64,000 nt of DNA from Sphingobacterium spiritivorum ATCC 33861 (GTDB lineage Bacteria > Bacteroidota > Bacteroidia > Sphingobacteriales > Sphingobacteriaceae). The notes under the pieces were generated by a model that was given only the letters and a program-made list of their open reading frames with translations, did not search any database and was not told the origin of the DNA. Below, one piece after another: positions 1 to 9,903 of this stretch. Positions within the stretch are counted from its first letter, which is position 1, and every line of letters begins with the position of its first letter. Where the stretch lies: assembly GCF_000143765.1 (NCBI RefSeq), contig NZ_GL379771.1:744001-808000 (forward strand). The letters are read 5' to 3'. The position numbers were made by a program, and so were the translations under genes.

Positions 1-1
1 C

Positions 2-40
2 GAAAAATACTGGGCGCTACGAGCTGAACTCTTCAAATAA
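2..40 (+). CDS. possible C-terminal tail of a gene cut by the window edge
   Basis: A frame open from base 2 encodes EKYWALRAELFK and stops with TAA at 38-40. The charged tail and the convergent terminator at 81-115 fit the end of a real forward gene, but twelve residues are too few to name it. It could also be chance. Confidence 0.35.
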   Translation, partial: EKYWALRAELFK

Positions 41-80
41 AGAAAATTGAAACACATTAAAGCGATTCTTTGAAAACAAA

Positions 81-115
81 AAATCTCCCCGTTTCAGGAT
101 AAAACGGGGAGATTT
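81..115 (-). terminator. intrinsic terminator of the dienelactone hydrolase gene
   Basis: A 14-bp stem (81-94 with 102-115, GGGG/CCCC core) has a 7-nt loop. On the reverse strand it is followed by a run of T, which suits the gene ending at 137. It may also stop the forward transcript entering from the left edge. Confidence 0.85.
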
Positions 116-136
116 CTGTTATAAGGATTTCTTAAT

Positions 137-877
137 TTATTTCTCCAGAACTTCTTCCAGAAACATCATCAAATGTTGCCAGGAGCGTTTTGCTGCCAAT
201 GGATTGTAATCCGGTGAATTAGGATTAGTGAAAGTATGCTTGCTCGCGGCATAATAGATCATTTGCCAATCAGCGGCAGCCTCATCCAATTCCTTTTGTA
301 AAGCCACAATATCACTTGCCGGCACACTTGCATCTGCAGCGCCATGTAATACTAATACTTTAGTACGGACAGGTCCATTCGCCCGGTCTCCTTTTCCAAG
401 GCCGCCATGAATAGATACCACAGCTTTAACAGGTAGTTGCGCCCGTGCAGCTTCTAATGCACCGGTTCCGCCAAAGCAATAGCCAATAACAGCTATACGT
501 TGCGGATCAGCTCCTTGTTTTACCAGTTCATCCAAAGCCACTTTAATTCGTTGTTGATATAATGCATAGTCAGATTTAAACTGTCCTGCGATCTTACCGG
601 CTTCAGCAGAAGTCTTCGGTATATTTCCCTGACCATATATATCAGCAATAAAAGCCGTATATCCTGCTTTTGCCAGATTTTCAGCCGCTGTCTTTGCTTC
701 TTCATCAATCCCCATCCATGCAGGCAGGATCAGTACCCCGGGTTTATTCTTCTGATCTGCTCCGGATAATAATCCCTTTAGTTTTTGTTCTCCATCGCTA
801 TAGTCCACTTCCTGAAGCTGAGCAAAACCAGTCTGTACCATTCCCATTGTAAGTAGTATTAAAAAAATTGTTTTCAT
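137..877 (-). CDS. dienelactone hydrolase family protein, exported
   Basis: A 246-residue alpha/beta hydrolase of the dienelactone hydrolase family. An N-terminal signal peptide (about residues 1-19, ending near GFA-Q) predicts export to the periplasm. The nucleophile elbow is GYCFGG with Cys134, and Asp182 (HGAAD) and His214 (ASKH) complete the usual Cys-Asp-His triad. Members cleave cyclic or ester substrates, but the real substrate here is unknown. The length is normal for the family. It stands alone with its own terminator, and the following gene is divergent, 215 bp away. Confidence 0.88.
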   Translation of the reverse strand: MKTIFLILLTMGMVQTGFAQLQEVDYSDGEQKLKGLLSGADQKNKPGVLILPAWMGIDEEAKTAAENLAKAGYTAFIADIYGQGNIPKTSAEAGKIAGQFKSDYALYQQRIKVALDELVKQGADPQRIAVIGYCFGGTGALEAARAQLPVKAVVSIHGGLGKGDRANGPVRTKVLVLHGAADASVPASDIVALQKELDEAAADWQMIYYAASKHTFTNPNSPDYNPLAAKRSWQHLMMFLEEVLEK

Positions 878-1092
878 ATCTGTATTTGAATTAGCTGTCT
901 TCCTGTATGATTAACCCTCATGTTTTCATTTTGTTTTTTCTAATGTTACTTCCGTTTAAGACACAGATTTGTAATAATATTTGACTTTGGATGTAAAATA
1001 GTTACTATATTTAGTCCTTGTAACATATACATCATACATTTTTATTTAATTTTAACGTTTAAGAGTCGAACAATCAATTTTGTTTCACGCGA

Positions 1093-3228
1093 ATGAATTT
1101 TAACAACTATAAATTTATGTTTAAAAATCTAGTATTTGCTCTTTCTATTGTTTCTATTGTAGCCTGTGGTGCCAAGCCAAGGGTCAATCTGGAAGAAGGG
1201 GAAGGAGGCGTAAAACCCACCATGCAGCACGAGATTATAGCGAAAGAAGTGGCAAATCTATTAGAGAATGTCAGCTATAAGAAAGTTCCGATGAACGATT
1301 CGCTTTCTAATCTTGTCTTTAACAATCTGATTAAATCTATGGATCAGACCAAAAACTATCTGCTCCAATCGGATATTGATGAGTTTAAGCAATACAAAAA
1401 CGAACTAAGTCAGGATTTCAAAAGCGGAGACCTTTCGGCTGCATTTCATATTTTCAATGTTTACTCAAAACGCTATCTGGAAAGAATGAATTATGCATTA
1501 GCGCAGATTGATGTTCCTCAGGATTTTAATCAGGATGATTATTACACTGCTAATCGTGAAAAGCTTTACTGGTTCAAAACAGATGACGAAGCTAAAGAAC
1601 AATGGCGCAAAAGAGTAAAGTATGATCTCCTGAATCTTAAACTCAGCAGCACAGGAAAAGAAGATGATGCCGCTAAACAAAAAGAAACCTTACGTAAGCG
1701 CTACAACAATCTGATCTCTCAGGCAAAAAAAACAAATGCTAATGATGCATTTCAGTTGATCATGTCTGCATTAACAGATGCCGTAGATCCGCATACCACA
1801 TACTATAATCCTTCATTTGCACAAGCTTTCAACGAAGGCATGTCCAACACCTTCGAAGGTATAGGAGCACGACTGATGATAGACAATGAAGCCGTCACGA
1901 TCTCGGAAGTATTGCCGGGAGGTCCTGCTTTCCGCGACAAAAGTCTTCATATGAATGATAAAATCATTGGTGTCGCACAAGGTGAAAAAGGTGAATTCGA
2001 AGATATCATAGGATGGAGATTAGATGCAGCAGTAGCGAAGATCAAAGGCCCTAAAGGAACAATCGTAAGATTAAAAATCATTCCTGCCGGTCAGGAAATG
2101 ACCGCTCAGCCAAAGATTGTCTCCCTGAAAAGAGAAAAAATCGTTGTGGAGGAGGAATCTGCCAAAAAGGAGATAAAAATGGTCAAAGGTGATGATGGCA
2201 AAACCTACAAAATAGGTGTGATCAACCTTCCTAAATTCTATATTGACTTTGAGGCCTATCGCAAACGTGATCCGAACTACAAAAGTACAACTCGTGATGT
2301 AAGATTAATTCTGGATACCTTAAAACAGGAAAAAGTGGATGCCGTAATTCTGGATTTAAGAAACAATGGCGGCGGATCCCTGCAGGAAGCAATCGAATTG
2401 ACCGGATTATTTATTGATAAAGGCCCTGTAGTACAGGTTCGTGATACGCGCAACAGAATAGAAGTAGATAATGATGAAGAAGCAGGTATGGCCTGGAGCG
2501 GACCTTTCGGTGTTATTATCAACAGATTCTCGGCTTCAGCATCTGAAATCTTTGCAGGAGCTATTCAGGATTATGGCAGAGGATTGATCTTAGGTTCTCA
2601 AAGTTATGGAAAAGGTACTGTACAATCTGCTGTAGATATGTCTCGTTTTATCAGTGCTACAAGCCGTTTATTATTAAAGGCAGAAGGTGAAAAAGATCCT
2701 GATACCCCTAACGGTGCGCCTGAATTCGGACAGATCAATATCACAATGGGTAAATTCTACAGAATCAATGGTAGCAGTACACAACACAAAGGTGTATCTC
2801 CTGACATTACTTTCCCGACCCAGTTCTCCGCAGAAAAATTCGGTGAAAGTTCAGAACCTGCAGCATTGCCTTGGGATCAGATCAAGTCTACAAACTTCAA
2901 AAAAGTTGCAAACTTAGATGATGTTACCAAAAAACTTGAAACTATCCACAAAGCAAGAATGGAGAAATCGCAGGAATATAAATTCTTACTGGAAGATATC
3001 GACACCTTTAACAAATTAGACTCTGTTCCTAAAGTCACGCTGAATGAAGCTAAGCTGAAAAAAGAACGTGAAGCAAATAAGGTTAAAAATCGAAACAGAA
3101 TCAATGAGGAATTAAAACTGCACGGTAAGCCTGTATGGAAAGAAGGCGAACCTCAGCCAAAAATAGATTTTGACTATGTAATGGATGAAAGTGCCAACAT
3201 TATGGTAGATTTCCTCAAGCACAAGTAA
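1093..3228 (+). CDS. prc: carboxy-terminal processing protease, Prc/Tsp type (peptidase S41)
   Basis: A 711-residue periplasmic serine protease of the Prc/Tsp class. Such enzymes degrade or trim proteins from the C-terminus. The N-terminus is a lipoprotein-type signal ending in IVACG, so it is probably membrane-anchored. In order it has an N-terminal Tsp helical region, a PDZ domain (about 250-340), the S41 core with NRFSASASEI (477-485) holding the catalytic serine, GSQSYGKG with the likely catalytic Lys507, and a long charged C-terminal Tsp-type domain. The length fits Prc rather than the shorter CtpA class. An internal Met at residue 9 is an alternative start that would still carry the signal. 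Confidence 0.93.
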   Translation: MNFNNYKFMFKNLVFALSIVSIVACGAKPRVNLEEGEGGVKPTMQHEIIAKEVANLLENVSYKKVPMNDSLSNLVFNNLIKSMDQTKNYLLQSDIDEFKQYKNELSQDFKSGDLSAAFHIFNVYSKRYLERMNYALAQIDVPQDFNQDDYYTANREKLYWFKTDDEAKEQWRKRVKYDLLNLKLSSTGKEDDAAKQKETLRKRYNNLISQAKKTNANDAFQLIMSALTDAVDPHTTYYNPSFAQAFNEGMSNTFEGIGARLMIDNEAVTISEVLPGGPAFRDKSLHMNDKIIGVAQGEKGEFEDIIGWRLDAAVAKIKGPKGTIVRLKIIPAGQEMTAQPKIVSLKREKIVVEEESAKKEIKMVKGDDGKTYKIGVINLPKFYIDFEAYRKRDPNYKSTTRDVRLILDTLKQEKVDAVILDLRNNGGGSLQEAIELTGLFIDKGPVVQVRDTRNRIEVDNDEEAGMAWSGPFGVIINRFSASASEIFAGAIQDYGRGLILGSQSYGKGTVQSAVDMSRFISATSRLLLKAEGEKDPDTPNGAPEFGQINITMGKFYRINGSSTQHKGVSPDITFPTQFSAEKFGESSEPAALPWDQIKSTNFKKVANLDDVTKKLETIHKARMEKSQEYKFLLEDIDTFNKLDSVPKVTLNEAKLKKEREANKVKNRNRINEELKLHGKPVWKEGEPQPKIDFDYVMDESANIMVDFLKHK

Positions 3229-3268
3229 ATCGATTGCACATAAAATGCTTTAAAGCATTTCCTTACTT

Positions 3269-3303
3269 AATCCCCTACACACTTTGTGGTAGGGGATTTT
3301 TTT
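3269..3303 (+). terminator. terminator of prc
   Basis: A 10-bp stem AATCCCCTAC/GTAGGGGATT (3269-3278 with 3289-3298) is followed by a run of T. It lies 40 bp after the prc stop. A smaller ATGCTTTAAAGCAT hairpin precedes it. Confidence 0.85.
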
Positions 3304-3434
3304 GTGATGGATAAACGAGAACCTCATAAATTCAAGCAGCGTCTGACGGTGGGGACACCGGCAACTTAACACTTACTAAACCGTTTGTAGGTACACCAAC
3401 GTACGCAAGTAGATACTATTGAACCTCTCCCGAA

Positions 3435-3458
3435 CTCTCTCCTTAGAAAAGGAGAGAG
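3435..3458. repeat. 10-bp hairpin CTCTCTCCTT/AAGGAGAGAG in the prc-DUF5689 gap
   Basis: A perfect 10-bp stem with a 4-nt loop lies in the gap 3229-3538. It is preceded by the related string CCTCTCCCGAACTCTCTCC. It has no T-run and serves neither neighbour obviously. It resembles the small pyrimidine/purine intergenic repeats scattered in Bacteroidota genomes; one copy cannot prove that. The rest of the gap (3304-3434) holds nothing I can name. Confidence 0.5.
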
Positions 3459-3480
3459 AATTATTTTAGAAAACAGAGCT

Positions 3481-3514
3481 AAAAAAAGGGCAGTCCCCAT
3501 TGTGGACTGCCCTT
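3481..3514 (-). terminator. terminator of the susCD-DUF5689 operon
   Basis: An 11-bp stem AAGGGCAGTCC/GGACTGCCCTT (3486-3496 with 3504-3514) is followed on the reverse strand by seven T. It ends the operon 25 bp past the DUF5689 stop. Confidence 0.9.
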
Positions 3515-3538
3515 CTGCAATAATAAAATATCCGAATT

Positions 3539-5065
3539 TTATTCAACAAGTTTTGTAGATAATTCTGTCTCAATCTCAGACAACAACGACTGTTTAGTCA
3601 TTAAAATATTGTTCTGAGATCTGGCCTTTGTCCATCTTCCGAGTCTTGTATTATACTCACCACCCAGCATAACAAAATACCCCAGATCAGCCGTATTATA
3701 TTGTAGCCCCAAAGTATTGCTGCCGCTCAGATAAAAAGGCTGAGGCTTCAGATCAATAGGATTGATTTTATCATAGTAATCCGAATTTGCAATACGGTAG
3801 CCCCTGCCATTTCCATTCAGACTACCTCCGCTACCAATCACAAACATCACATCTACCGGATAAGTAGCCTCTGTAACGGTTGTACCTTTGAAAATAGCAA
3901 TACCTGATGCAAAACCAGAATTTGCAAGAAGACCTCCGGTTTTATTTCCAAAGTCAAAACCATTTTTGTTGACATAGTCATAGTTTAATATCCAGTTTGC
4001 AGCTGAAATATCTGTGGAAGCTGATCCGTTGATTAATTTGTAAATACCTCCGACATAGAAAAATGTACCCTTTTTAGCAATTCCCTTTGTCAGATTCAGC
4101 TTATATGTACGTTGATTACCTGTAGCCCATCCTTTTTCAGGAAAACCTATAGGCTGAGATGCTCCTGCATTATTTGTTACGACAACAGCATATGGAGTTA
4201 CTGAAAAATCAATATCCTGAGTAGCCAGAAACTGGATGTATTCATAATTTCCATCACCACCTCTGGCATCGCTCACAAAGCCGGATATAACTACTGGTGT
4301 TTCTTCCTTCTCCGATCCAAGCACCACAATATCAGCTGCACTTCTGACCGCCTCATATGGCTTCAGTGTACCGTCTGCAGCCTGCTCACTGAAGATAATA
4401 CCATAATAATTAGCCATTCCCGGAGGGCGCATTGTTGAAAAGGATGTATTCGCTTGAGTTTTCAACGTCATATCGCCAAATCCATCGTTGATAACTTTAT
4501 CTCCGGCAAGAGTTGCTTCCGGCCCCGGAACGGGCGTAAAAATGCCTTTTACAATCGCAACGAGTGTACTTTCATATTGATCAGGTTTATTCAGAATAGC
4601 ATTGATATTTACGCGATTCAATGGGATGTTGACCCCTTCTGCAACCTTATTGATCCTCGAATTATCCAATCCTGAAATCTGTAAGATACCATTCACACGC
4701 TCCAGCTTTCCGCCGACTACATTGACAATAATTGAATCACCCGGAAGATAGTTTTTGGCAGCATCCCCCAGATTAATAGCAATACCTCTCAGTTTATTAA
4801 GGCGTCTTCTGTCCTGCATTGTCAATAAACCTGCAGGAAGATTGCCCTCTCTGTGATCGGATGTAACGACACCGGTCAGCATATTTGAACCCTCAAGAGA
4901 CTCTGTATTCAACTCAACAGCACTCCCTTTATAAAGATTTCTCAAATCATATATCCCATAGTAAGGACTTATTTCACCTCCCGGATAGTTTCCATCTTTA
5001 TTACAAGAAGAAAATACCATAGTTACAGCAAAGGCGAAAATAATATAGTTTAGAATATTTTTCAT
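3539..5065 (-). CDS. DUF5689 domain lipoprotein of the SusCD operon
   Basis: A 508-residue surface or periplasmic lipoprotein. I start it at 5065 because MKNILNYIIFAF begins a clean lipoprotein signal ending FSSCNKD. The longer open frame to 5110 would put a charged leader before the signal and overlap the susD stop. The N-terminal half resembles DUF5689, a domain common in proteins encoded after Bacteroidota SusC/SusD pairs. The C-terminal half is rich in Gly and Asn and beta-like. It is third in the operon, 26 bp after susD. Its biochemical role is unknown; by position it could bind or help take up the ligand. Confidence 0.8.
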   Translation of the reverse strand: MKNILNYIIFAFAVTMVFSSCNKDGNYPGGEISPYYGIYDLRNLYKGSAVELNTESLEGSNMLTGVVTSDHREGNLPAGLLTMQDRRRLNKLRGIAINLGDAAKNYLPGDSIIVNVVGGKLERVNGILQISGLDNSRINKVAEGVNIPLNRVNINAILNKPDQYESTLVAIVKGIFTPVPGPEATLAGDKVINDGFGDMTLKTQANTSFSTMRPPGMANYYGIIFSEQAADGTLKPYEAVRSAADIVVLGSEKEETPVVISGFVSDARGGDGNYEYIQFLATQDIDFSVTPYAVVVTNNAGASQPIGFPEKGWATGNQRTYKLNLTKGIAKKGTFFYVGGIYKLINGSASTDISAANWILNYDYVNKNGFDFGNKTGGLLANSGFASGIAIFKGTTVTEATYPVDVMFVIGSGGSLNGNGRGYRIANSDYYDKINPIDLKPQPFYLSGSNTLGLQYNTADLGYFVMLGGEYNTRLGRWTKARSQNNILMTKQSLLSEIETELSTKLVE

Positions 5066-5091
5066 CTGTATATATTTTGATATCTTGAATA

Positions 5092-6621
5092 TTATGGTTT
5101 TTGCCACCAAACCTTCGTATTGATTTCATCCGGCCCCTGTATACCAATAGCTAACTTATAATTAGTCGGATTAGTCGATTGTATAGATACAGGATAAGTC
5201 ATACGAGCCGGCATCTCTCCGTTATTCTGTAATCCTTTACCCTTTGGCAATACAGGATATCCTGTTCTCCTGTATTCAAACCATTGCTGCATATCCACAA
5301 GGAATAAACTGTAATATTTCTGCAGGTGGATTTTTTGCATTTTAGCTTCAAAACTTTCACTCTCACTCCAGTTAAAATCTGCCGCGTCCAGATATTCATC
5401 TATCGGAACAGACCATGTTGGCAACCACAAGGTAATACTGTTCTTAACACCGCTTTTAAAAAGTTCACCTGCATTCTTACTTGTCCAGCCTTTCAATGCC
5501 ACCTCTGCTTTAATAAACTCCAGTTCGGCAAAGTTCATAATCATCCCCGTCATTGGATCCGTCATCAGTGTAGTCGCATTATAGTCTCCTACTTTCTGAT
5601 TTGTTGAATAGAAATATGCTTTACGGTCAAATCCTTCTCCCGGAGCATACCCGCTTGGTACCCCCACAAATCCGCCCTGATAGGGAGCAATACTCCATCG
5701 GTTCACACCATTTGTCCCCAATGAGGTATTAATACGCGGATCATTCCAGTTAACCAGGTTGTCGATAAAGAAACTTGCAATTCCCGGCTGTCTGAAATCT
5801 GCTTCACGTACCGTAGCAAATGGTGAAGTATAGGGAGCTACTCCAGTCCAGCGCAATATAGCTGAATCATCATTGCTCGTCATAATCGGATAGTTTGAAG
5901 CATTTGTCTCCAGAATTTCTTTAATTTTAGCCTGCACCAAAGCACTGACCTCCGGTTTGCCAGAAACTCTTAACAGCAATCTGAGATACAATGAATTCCC
6001 TAGTTTTCTCCAACGGGATACATTCCCCTGAAAGACAGGATCCTGACTTGCATTAATAGATTTATTTGCCTTTAACCATGCATTTGCCGTGTCGAGTTTT
6101 GCAAAAATAGCGGCATAAATATCCTTTTGTGTATCAAACTTTGGTTCAATAATCAACGAATCTTTTCCTAAAAGAGCCTGTGAATATGGAATATCGCCAT
6201 AAGTATCTGTCAGGATTGAAAATATCCATGATTGGTTGATCAACGAGATTGCACGATAGGAAGCGTTATCATTGATACCTCCATCTGCCTTTTTATACAT
6301 TTCTCTCCAGCTGTTGAGTACAGGATATAAATTGTTCCACATATAATCCGCCCAGTTACGTCTGAAATCATAACGGAATACCTTTCCTTCCGAATCTCCG
6401 ACATTCACTGTCACCTGCATTAATTCATTATTAAAGCCCCGGTTGCGGTTCATATTATACGACACCGAATTGACCAGTGCAGGAGCCATAAACTGATACG
6501 GGTAAGCCTCTAACGATTTATTCGGGTCCGTATTGATCTCCTGAAAATTCTTATCACATGACTGGAAAAATACACTCATTCCAACACATGCACATATGAT
6601 ATAAATAATGTTCTTTTTCAT
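5092..6621 (-). CDS. SusD/RagB family nutrient-binding outer-membrane lipoprotein
   Basis: A 509-residue SusD-like protein with a lipoprotein signal ending FQSCDKN. The first mature residues contain INTDPNKS, typical of the SusD-like subfamily that starts with a TPR-type helical fold. SusD proteins form the lid over the SusC channel and capture the substrate at the cell surface. It lies 10 bp after susC and upstream of the DUF5689 lipoprotein in one operon. No carbohydrate-active enzyme, sigma factor or FecR-type gene adjoins it, so the substrate cannot be told from context. Confidence 0.93.
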   Translation of the reverse strand: MKKNIIYIICACVGMSVFFQSCDKNFQEINTDPNKSLEAYPYQFMAPALVNSVSYNMNRNRGFNNELMQVTVNVGDSEGKVFRYDFRRNWADYMWNNLYPVLNSWREMYKKADGGINDNASYRAISLINQSWIFSILTDTYGDIPYSQALLGKDSLIIEPKFDTQKDIYAAIFAKLDTANAWLKANKSINASQDPVFQGNVSRWRKLGNSLYLRLLLRVSGKPEVSALVQAKIKEILETNASNYPIMTSNDDSAILRWTGVAPYTSPFATVREADFRQPGIASFFIDNLVNWNDPRINTSLGTNGVNRWSIAPYQGGFVGVPSGYAPGEGFDRKAYFYSTNQKVGDYNATTLMTDPMTGMIMNFAELEFIKAEVALKGWTSKNAGELFKSGVKNSITLWLPTWSVPIDEYLDAADFNWSESESFEAKMQKIHLQKYYSLFLVDMQQWFEYRRTGYPVLPKGKGLQNNGEMPARMTYPVSIQSTNPTNYKLAIGIQGPDEINTKVWWQKP

Positions 6622-6631
6622 CTTTTAATGC

Positions 6632-9600
6632 TTAAAATCCAACGACTATGTTAAAACCAAAAGTGCGGGTTGAAGGGAATTGAGCAACTTCAAATCCTTT
6701 CACTATATCTGTACCGCTCAATGTTCCGAATTCCGGATCAAAGATCGGCCAGCCCGACCAGATAAATAAATTACGGCCATATACCCCTACTGTTGCGCGC
6801 TGGATTTTCAGACGCTTAGTAAGATCTTTATTCAATGTATAATCAAAACGGGCTTCACGGAACTTAATAAAGTCTGTAGAAAAAACACTTCCTTCCGCAT
6901 TATCCTGACCATAATGTGAGCGGTAATATTCATCGATATTTTTAGCAATTACATCATTTTTACGATAAGTCCCGTCCGGATTCTGAATAACCCCGTTACC
7001 TATGATCCCGTTATATCTTCCCGGCAAAGTATTCGTAGTTTTACCCTGTTCAGCCAGTTTGTAATGGGACAGGGAATGAGATACTCCTCCAAACTGCGCA
7101 TCAAACAATACACTTAATTTAAATCCTTTATAACTGAAATCACTACCGATACTGGCTCTGCCCTTAGGAATGGTATTACCTAAATAGATAATCTCATCAG
7201 ACAATAACGCGTATCCTGTATTTGCATCATACACAACCTGTCCGTCCGGAGAGCGTTTGTAACCGTATCCATACAAGTCACCCATACTTCCACCTACTTT
7301 AGCAACAAGCTGGCCACCAGCTACCGGCCCGGTTTGTATTACTATAGAGCTATCTGGCAGATTGTCTATCCTGTTGGTGTTACGTGTAAATGTGGCAAAC
7401 ATATTCCAGTTAAAGCCCTCTTTATTCTGAACAGGCTTACCATTAAGGCCAATTTCCAATCCTCGGTTGCTGACTGCTCCGGCATTGATGACGTATCTTC
7501 TGTATCCTGTAGATGGATCTACATAACGTAATAAGTGCTGATCTTTTGTTTCACTCTTATATAAAGCAACATCAATTCCTAAGCGGCTCTTGAAAAATCT
7601 TAAATCTGCACCTATCTCATATGAATTTGTTTTCAAAGGCTTCAACCCGCCATTTCCAAGAGTAGTTGGCATTTGAAGTCCACCTGAGTAAAGACTTCCT
7701 GCTGTTTCATAAGAGTATCCTGTCAGATAAGGATCTGTACCCCCACTACCAACTCCAGCTATGGAGGCCCTGAATTTGGCATAATTGATCTGTTTAGGAA
7801 GTGTAAAATACTCTGAAGCGATAAAACTCAGGTTTACAGAAGGATAGAAAAACCCCAGGTTTTTATCCGGCATATCCACAGAAGCCAATGTACTTGACCA
7901 ATCCTGACGTCCTGTAACATCAAAGAACAAATAGTCTTTATAACTTGCTGTAAGCAATGCATAAAGTGAATTCACTTCAAATTTGGAAGAATAAGGACGG
8001 GCATCCAATGGGCCCTTTGCATTCGCAAACGTATACACACCCGGGAATGTCAGTGAATCCGCACGTAACTCTTCTTTTTTGTATTTATTCTGCATGCGGC
8101 TTCCCCCTAAAGTAGCAGACACGTTCCAGTCCTTATTTATCTTCTTGTCATACTTTAACAGGAAGTCGATTGTATTTTCATTAGAAAAGATGCTCTGTGT
8201 CCTGAAACTTCCTTGTGTCAGCTTACTGCCGGCATCAAATGGTCGCTCCTGCGCTCTGTCTTCATAAGCAAAGTCAATAGCTGATCTCAGTTGCAAGCTC
8301 CATTCTTTATTAAACTGGTAGCTAGCCTGTACATTTCCGGTTACCCCCTGACGATTGGACCTGTTGATAAACTCATTTGAGATAGCATACGGGTTTTCAG
8401 GATAAGAACTAAACGGATACCTGATCTTAAGCCCCTCTTCGCCGGGGCGCCAGTAATCTTTTAACCAATTCAAATCTGCATTTGGCTGCCAGAATATAAA
8501 CCAGTACATCAGAGACTGATTACCATACCCCGCACCGGGAAGGTTATCACTCCATTTATTGGTATAATTGATTTTGGAACTAATGGTTAACTTATCACTC
8601 ACTTTTGAATTGACAGATAATGCTACTGTATTTCTTTTGAAACCAGTATTGGGCAGAATCCAGGAATTATTAACATTTGTTGCTGAAAAACGGGCAGTTG
8701 TTCTGTCTGTACCACCATCTATACTGACAGAATTAGTATAGGTACGTCCTACTTCGAAAATATCTCTGATTTGATTTTTATAAGGTACCCATGGCGTACG
8801 TTCCTTTCCTGTCGTATTGGTCAGAGGATCATACTGAAAGAACATCTGTCCGTCAAACTTAGGTCCGTAGGCCGAACTCGTTCCGCTGGTGCTTGTACCA
8901 TCTACAGTTGTACCATAAGAGTAATAATCCGAACCATCTAAACCCTGCCCGTACTCATATTGCATATCAGGCCAGCGGTTTACACTTTCAAATGCAGTAT
9001 TTGAATTTACGGTAACTCCTATTCCTTTTTTACCTTTTGAGCCGGACTTTGTAGTAATAATAATTGCACCGCTGGCACCTCTGGCTCCGTAAAGTGCTGC
9101 AGCACCCGGCCCTTTCAGTACCGTCACGTTTTCGATATCTTCCGGATTGATGTCATCAATACCCGATCCATAATCTGCCGGCATATTATCTGCTGAAGTT
9201 CCGTAAGCACTCTCCCCTCCTATTGCGGTCTTACGCCCACTACCATTACTTACAACAATACCATCAACGATAATCAAGGCACCCGGATCACCATTCAGAT
9301 TGGATTCCCCGCGCAGAATAATCTTTGTAGACCCCGTAGGACCCGAGTTGGAACGCATCAGATTGACACCCGCTACTTTTCCGGAAAGCGCATCCGTCCA
9401 GTTGTTGGAAAGCGCATCTGTAAATTGTTCTCCTTTCACTACTGTGGCGGAATATCCCAATGCTTTTTCATCCCTTTTAATCCCCAATGCGGTAACAACA
9501 ACTTCTGACAAAGCAGTTTCATTTGGTTGCAGACTGATTGTCAGGTTATTATTCTCCTTATTGATCGTTTGATTGTGAGTAGTATATCCTATACCACGGA

Positions 9601-9856
9601 ACGAGACCTGTGTTCCTTTCAGAACTGAAAAGCTAAACTTTCCATTTTCATCCGTCTTACCGATAGATTTATTACCGGCCAGTATAGTTACCCCCTCTAC
9701 CGGATTTCCATTGACAGCATCCTTTACGACTCCTTTGATATCAAAGAGTTCTTGTTCCACAGCTTTTACAGGAATGGCATTTGCCAATACCCCTTCCGCT
9801 ATCCCGTCCTGAAATGCTCCAAAACAGAAAAGAAGAATAAAGAGAATTTTCTTCAT
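6632..9856 (-). CDS. SusC/RagA family TonB-linked outer-membrane transporter
   Basis: A 1074-residue TonB-dependent transporter. The start at 9856 (MKKILFILLF) gives a proper signal peptide; an in-frame Met eight codons earlier (9880) only adds a polar leader. After the signal come a carboxypeptidase-regulatory-like domain (about 45-120), the TonB-box and plug region with LRGESNLNG and IIVDG motifs, and a large C-terminal beta barrel. It imports ligands across the outer membrane with the SusD lid. It leads a three-gene operon. There is no SusC-linked anti-sigma domain and no neighbouring ECF/FecR pair, so control is probably from the long upstream region. Confidence 0.95.
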   Translation of the reverse strand: MKKILFILLFCFGAFQDGIAEGVLANAIPVKAVEQELFDIKGVVKDAVNGNPVEGVTILAGNKSIGKTDENGKFSFSVLKGTQVSFRGIGYTTHNQTINKENNNLTISLQPNETALSEVVVTALGIKRDEKALGYSATVVKGEQFTDALSNNWTDALSGKVAGVNLMRSNSGPTGSTKIILRGESNLNGDPGALIIVDGIVVSNGSGRKTAIGGESAYGTSADNMPADYGSGIDDINPEDIENVTVLKGPGAAALYGARGASGAIIITTKSGSKGKKGIGVTVNSNTAFESVNRWPDMQYEYGQGLDGSDYYSYGTTVDGTSTSGTSSAYGPKFDGQMFFQYDPLTNTTGKERTPWVPYKNQIRDIFEVGRTYTNSVSIDGGTDRTTARFSATNVNNSWILPNTGFKRNTVALSVNSKVSDKLTISSKINYTNKWSDNLPGAGYGNQSLMYWFIFWQPNADLNWLKDYWRPGEEGLKIRYPFSSYPENPYAISNEFINRSNRQGVTGNVQASYQFNKEWSLQLRSAIDFAYEDRAQERPFDAGSKLTQGSFRTQSIFSNENTIDFLLKYDKKINKDWNVSATLGGSRMQNKYKKEELRADSLTFPGVYTFANAKGPLDARPYSSKFEVNSLYALLTASYKDYLFFDVTGRQDWSSTLASVDMPDKNLGFFYPSVNLSFIASEYFTLPKQINYAKFRASIAGVGSGGTDPYLTGYSYETAGSLYSGGLQMPTTLGNGGLKPLKTNSYEIGADLRFFKSRLGIDVALYKSETKDQHLLRYVDPSTGYRRYVINAGAVSNRGLEIGLNGKPVQNKEGFNWNMFATFTRNTNRIDNLPDSSIVIQTGPVAGGQLVAKVGGSMGDLYGYGYKRSPDGQVVYDANTGYALLSDEIIYLGNTIPKGRASIGSDFSYKGFKLSVLFDAQFGGVSHSLSHYKLAEQGKTTNTLPGRYNGIIGNGVIQNPDGTYRKNDVIAKNIDEYYRSHYGQDNAEGSVFSTDFIKFREARFDYTLNKDLTKRLKIQRATVGVYGRNLFIWSGWPIFDPEFGTLSGTDIVKGFEVAQFPSTRTFGFNIVVGF

Positions 9857-9903
9857 ATTCGAAATGTAGAATTCTTTCATAGTATAAATTGGATTTAGTT
9901 TTG

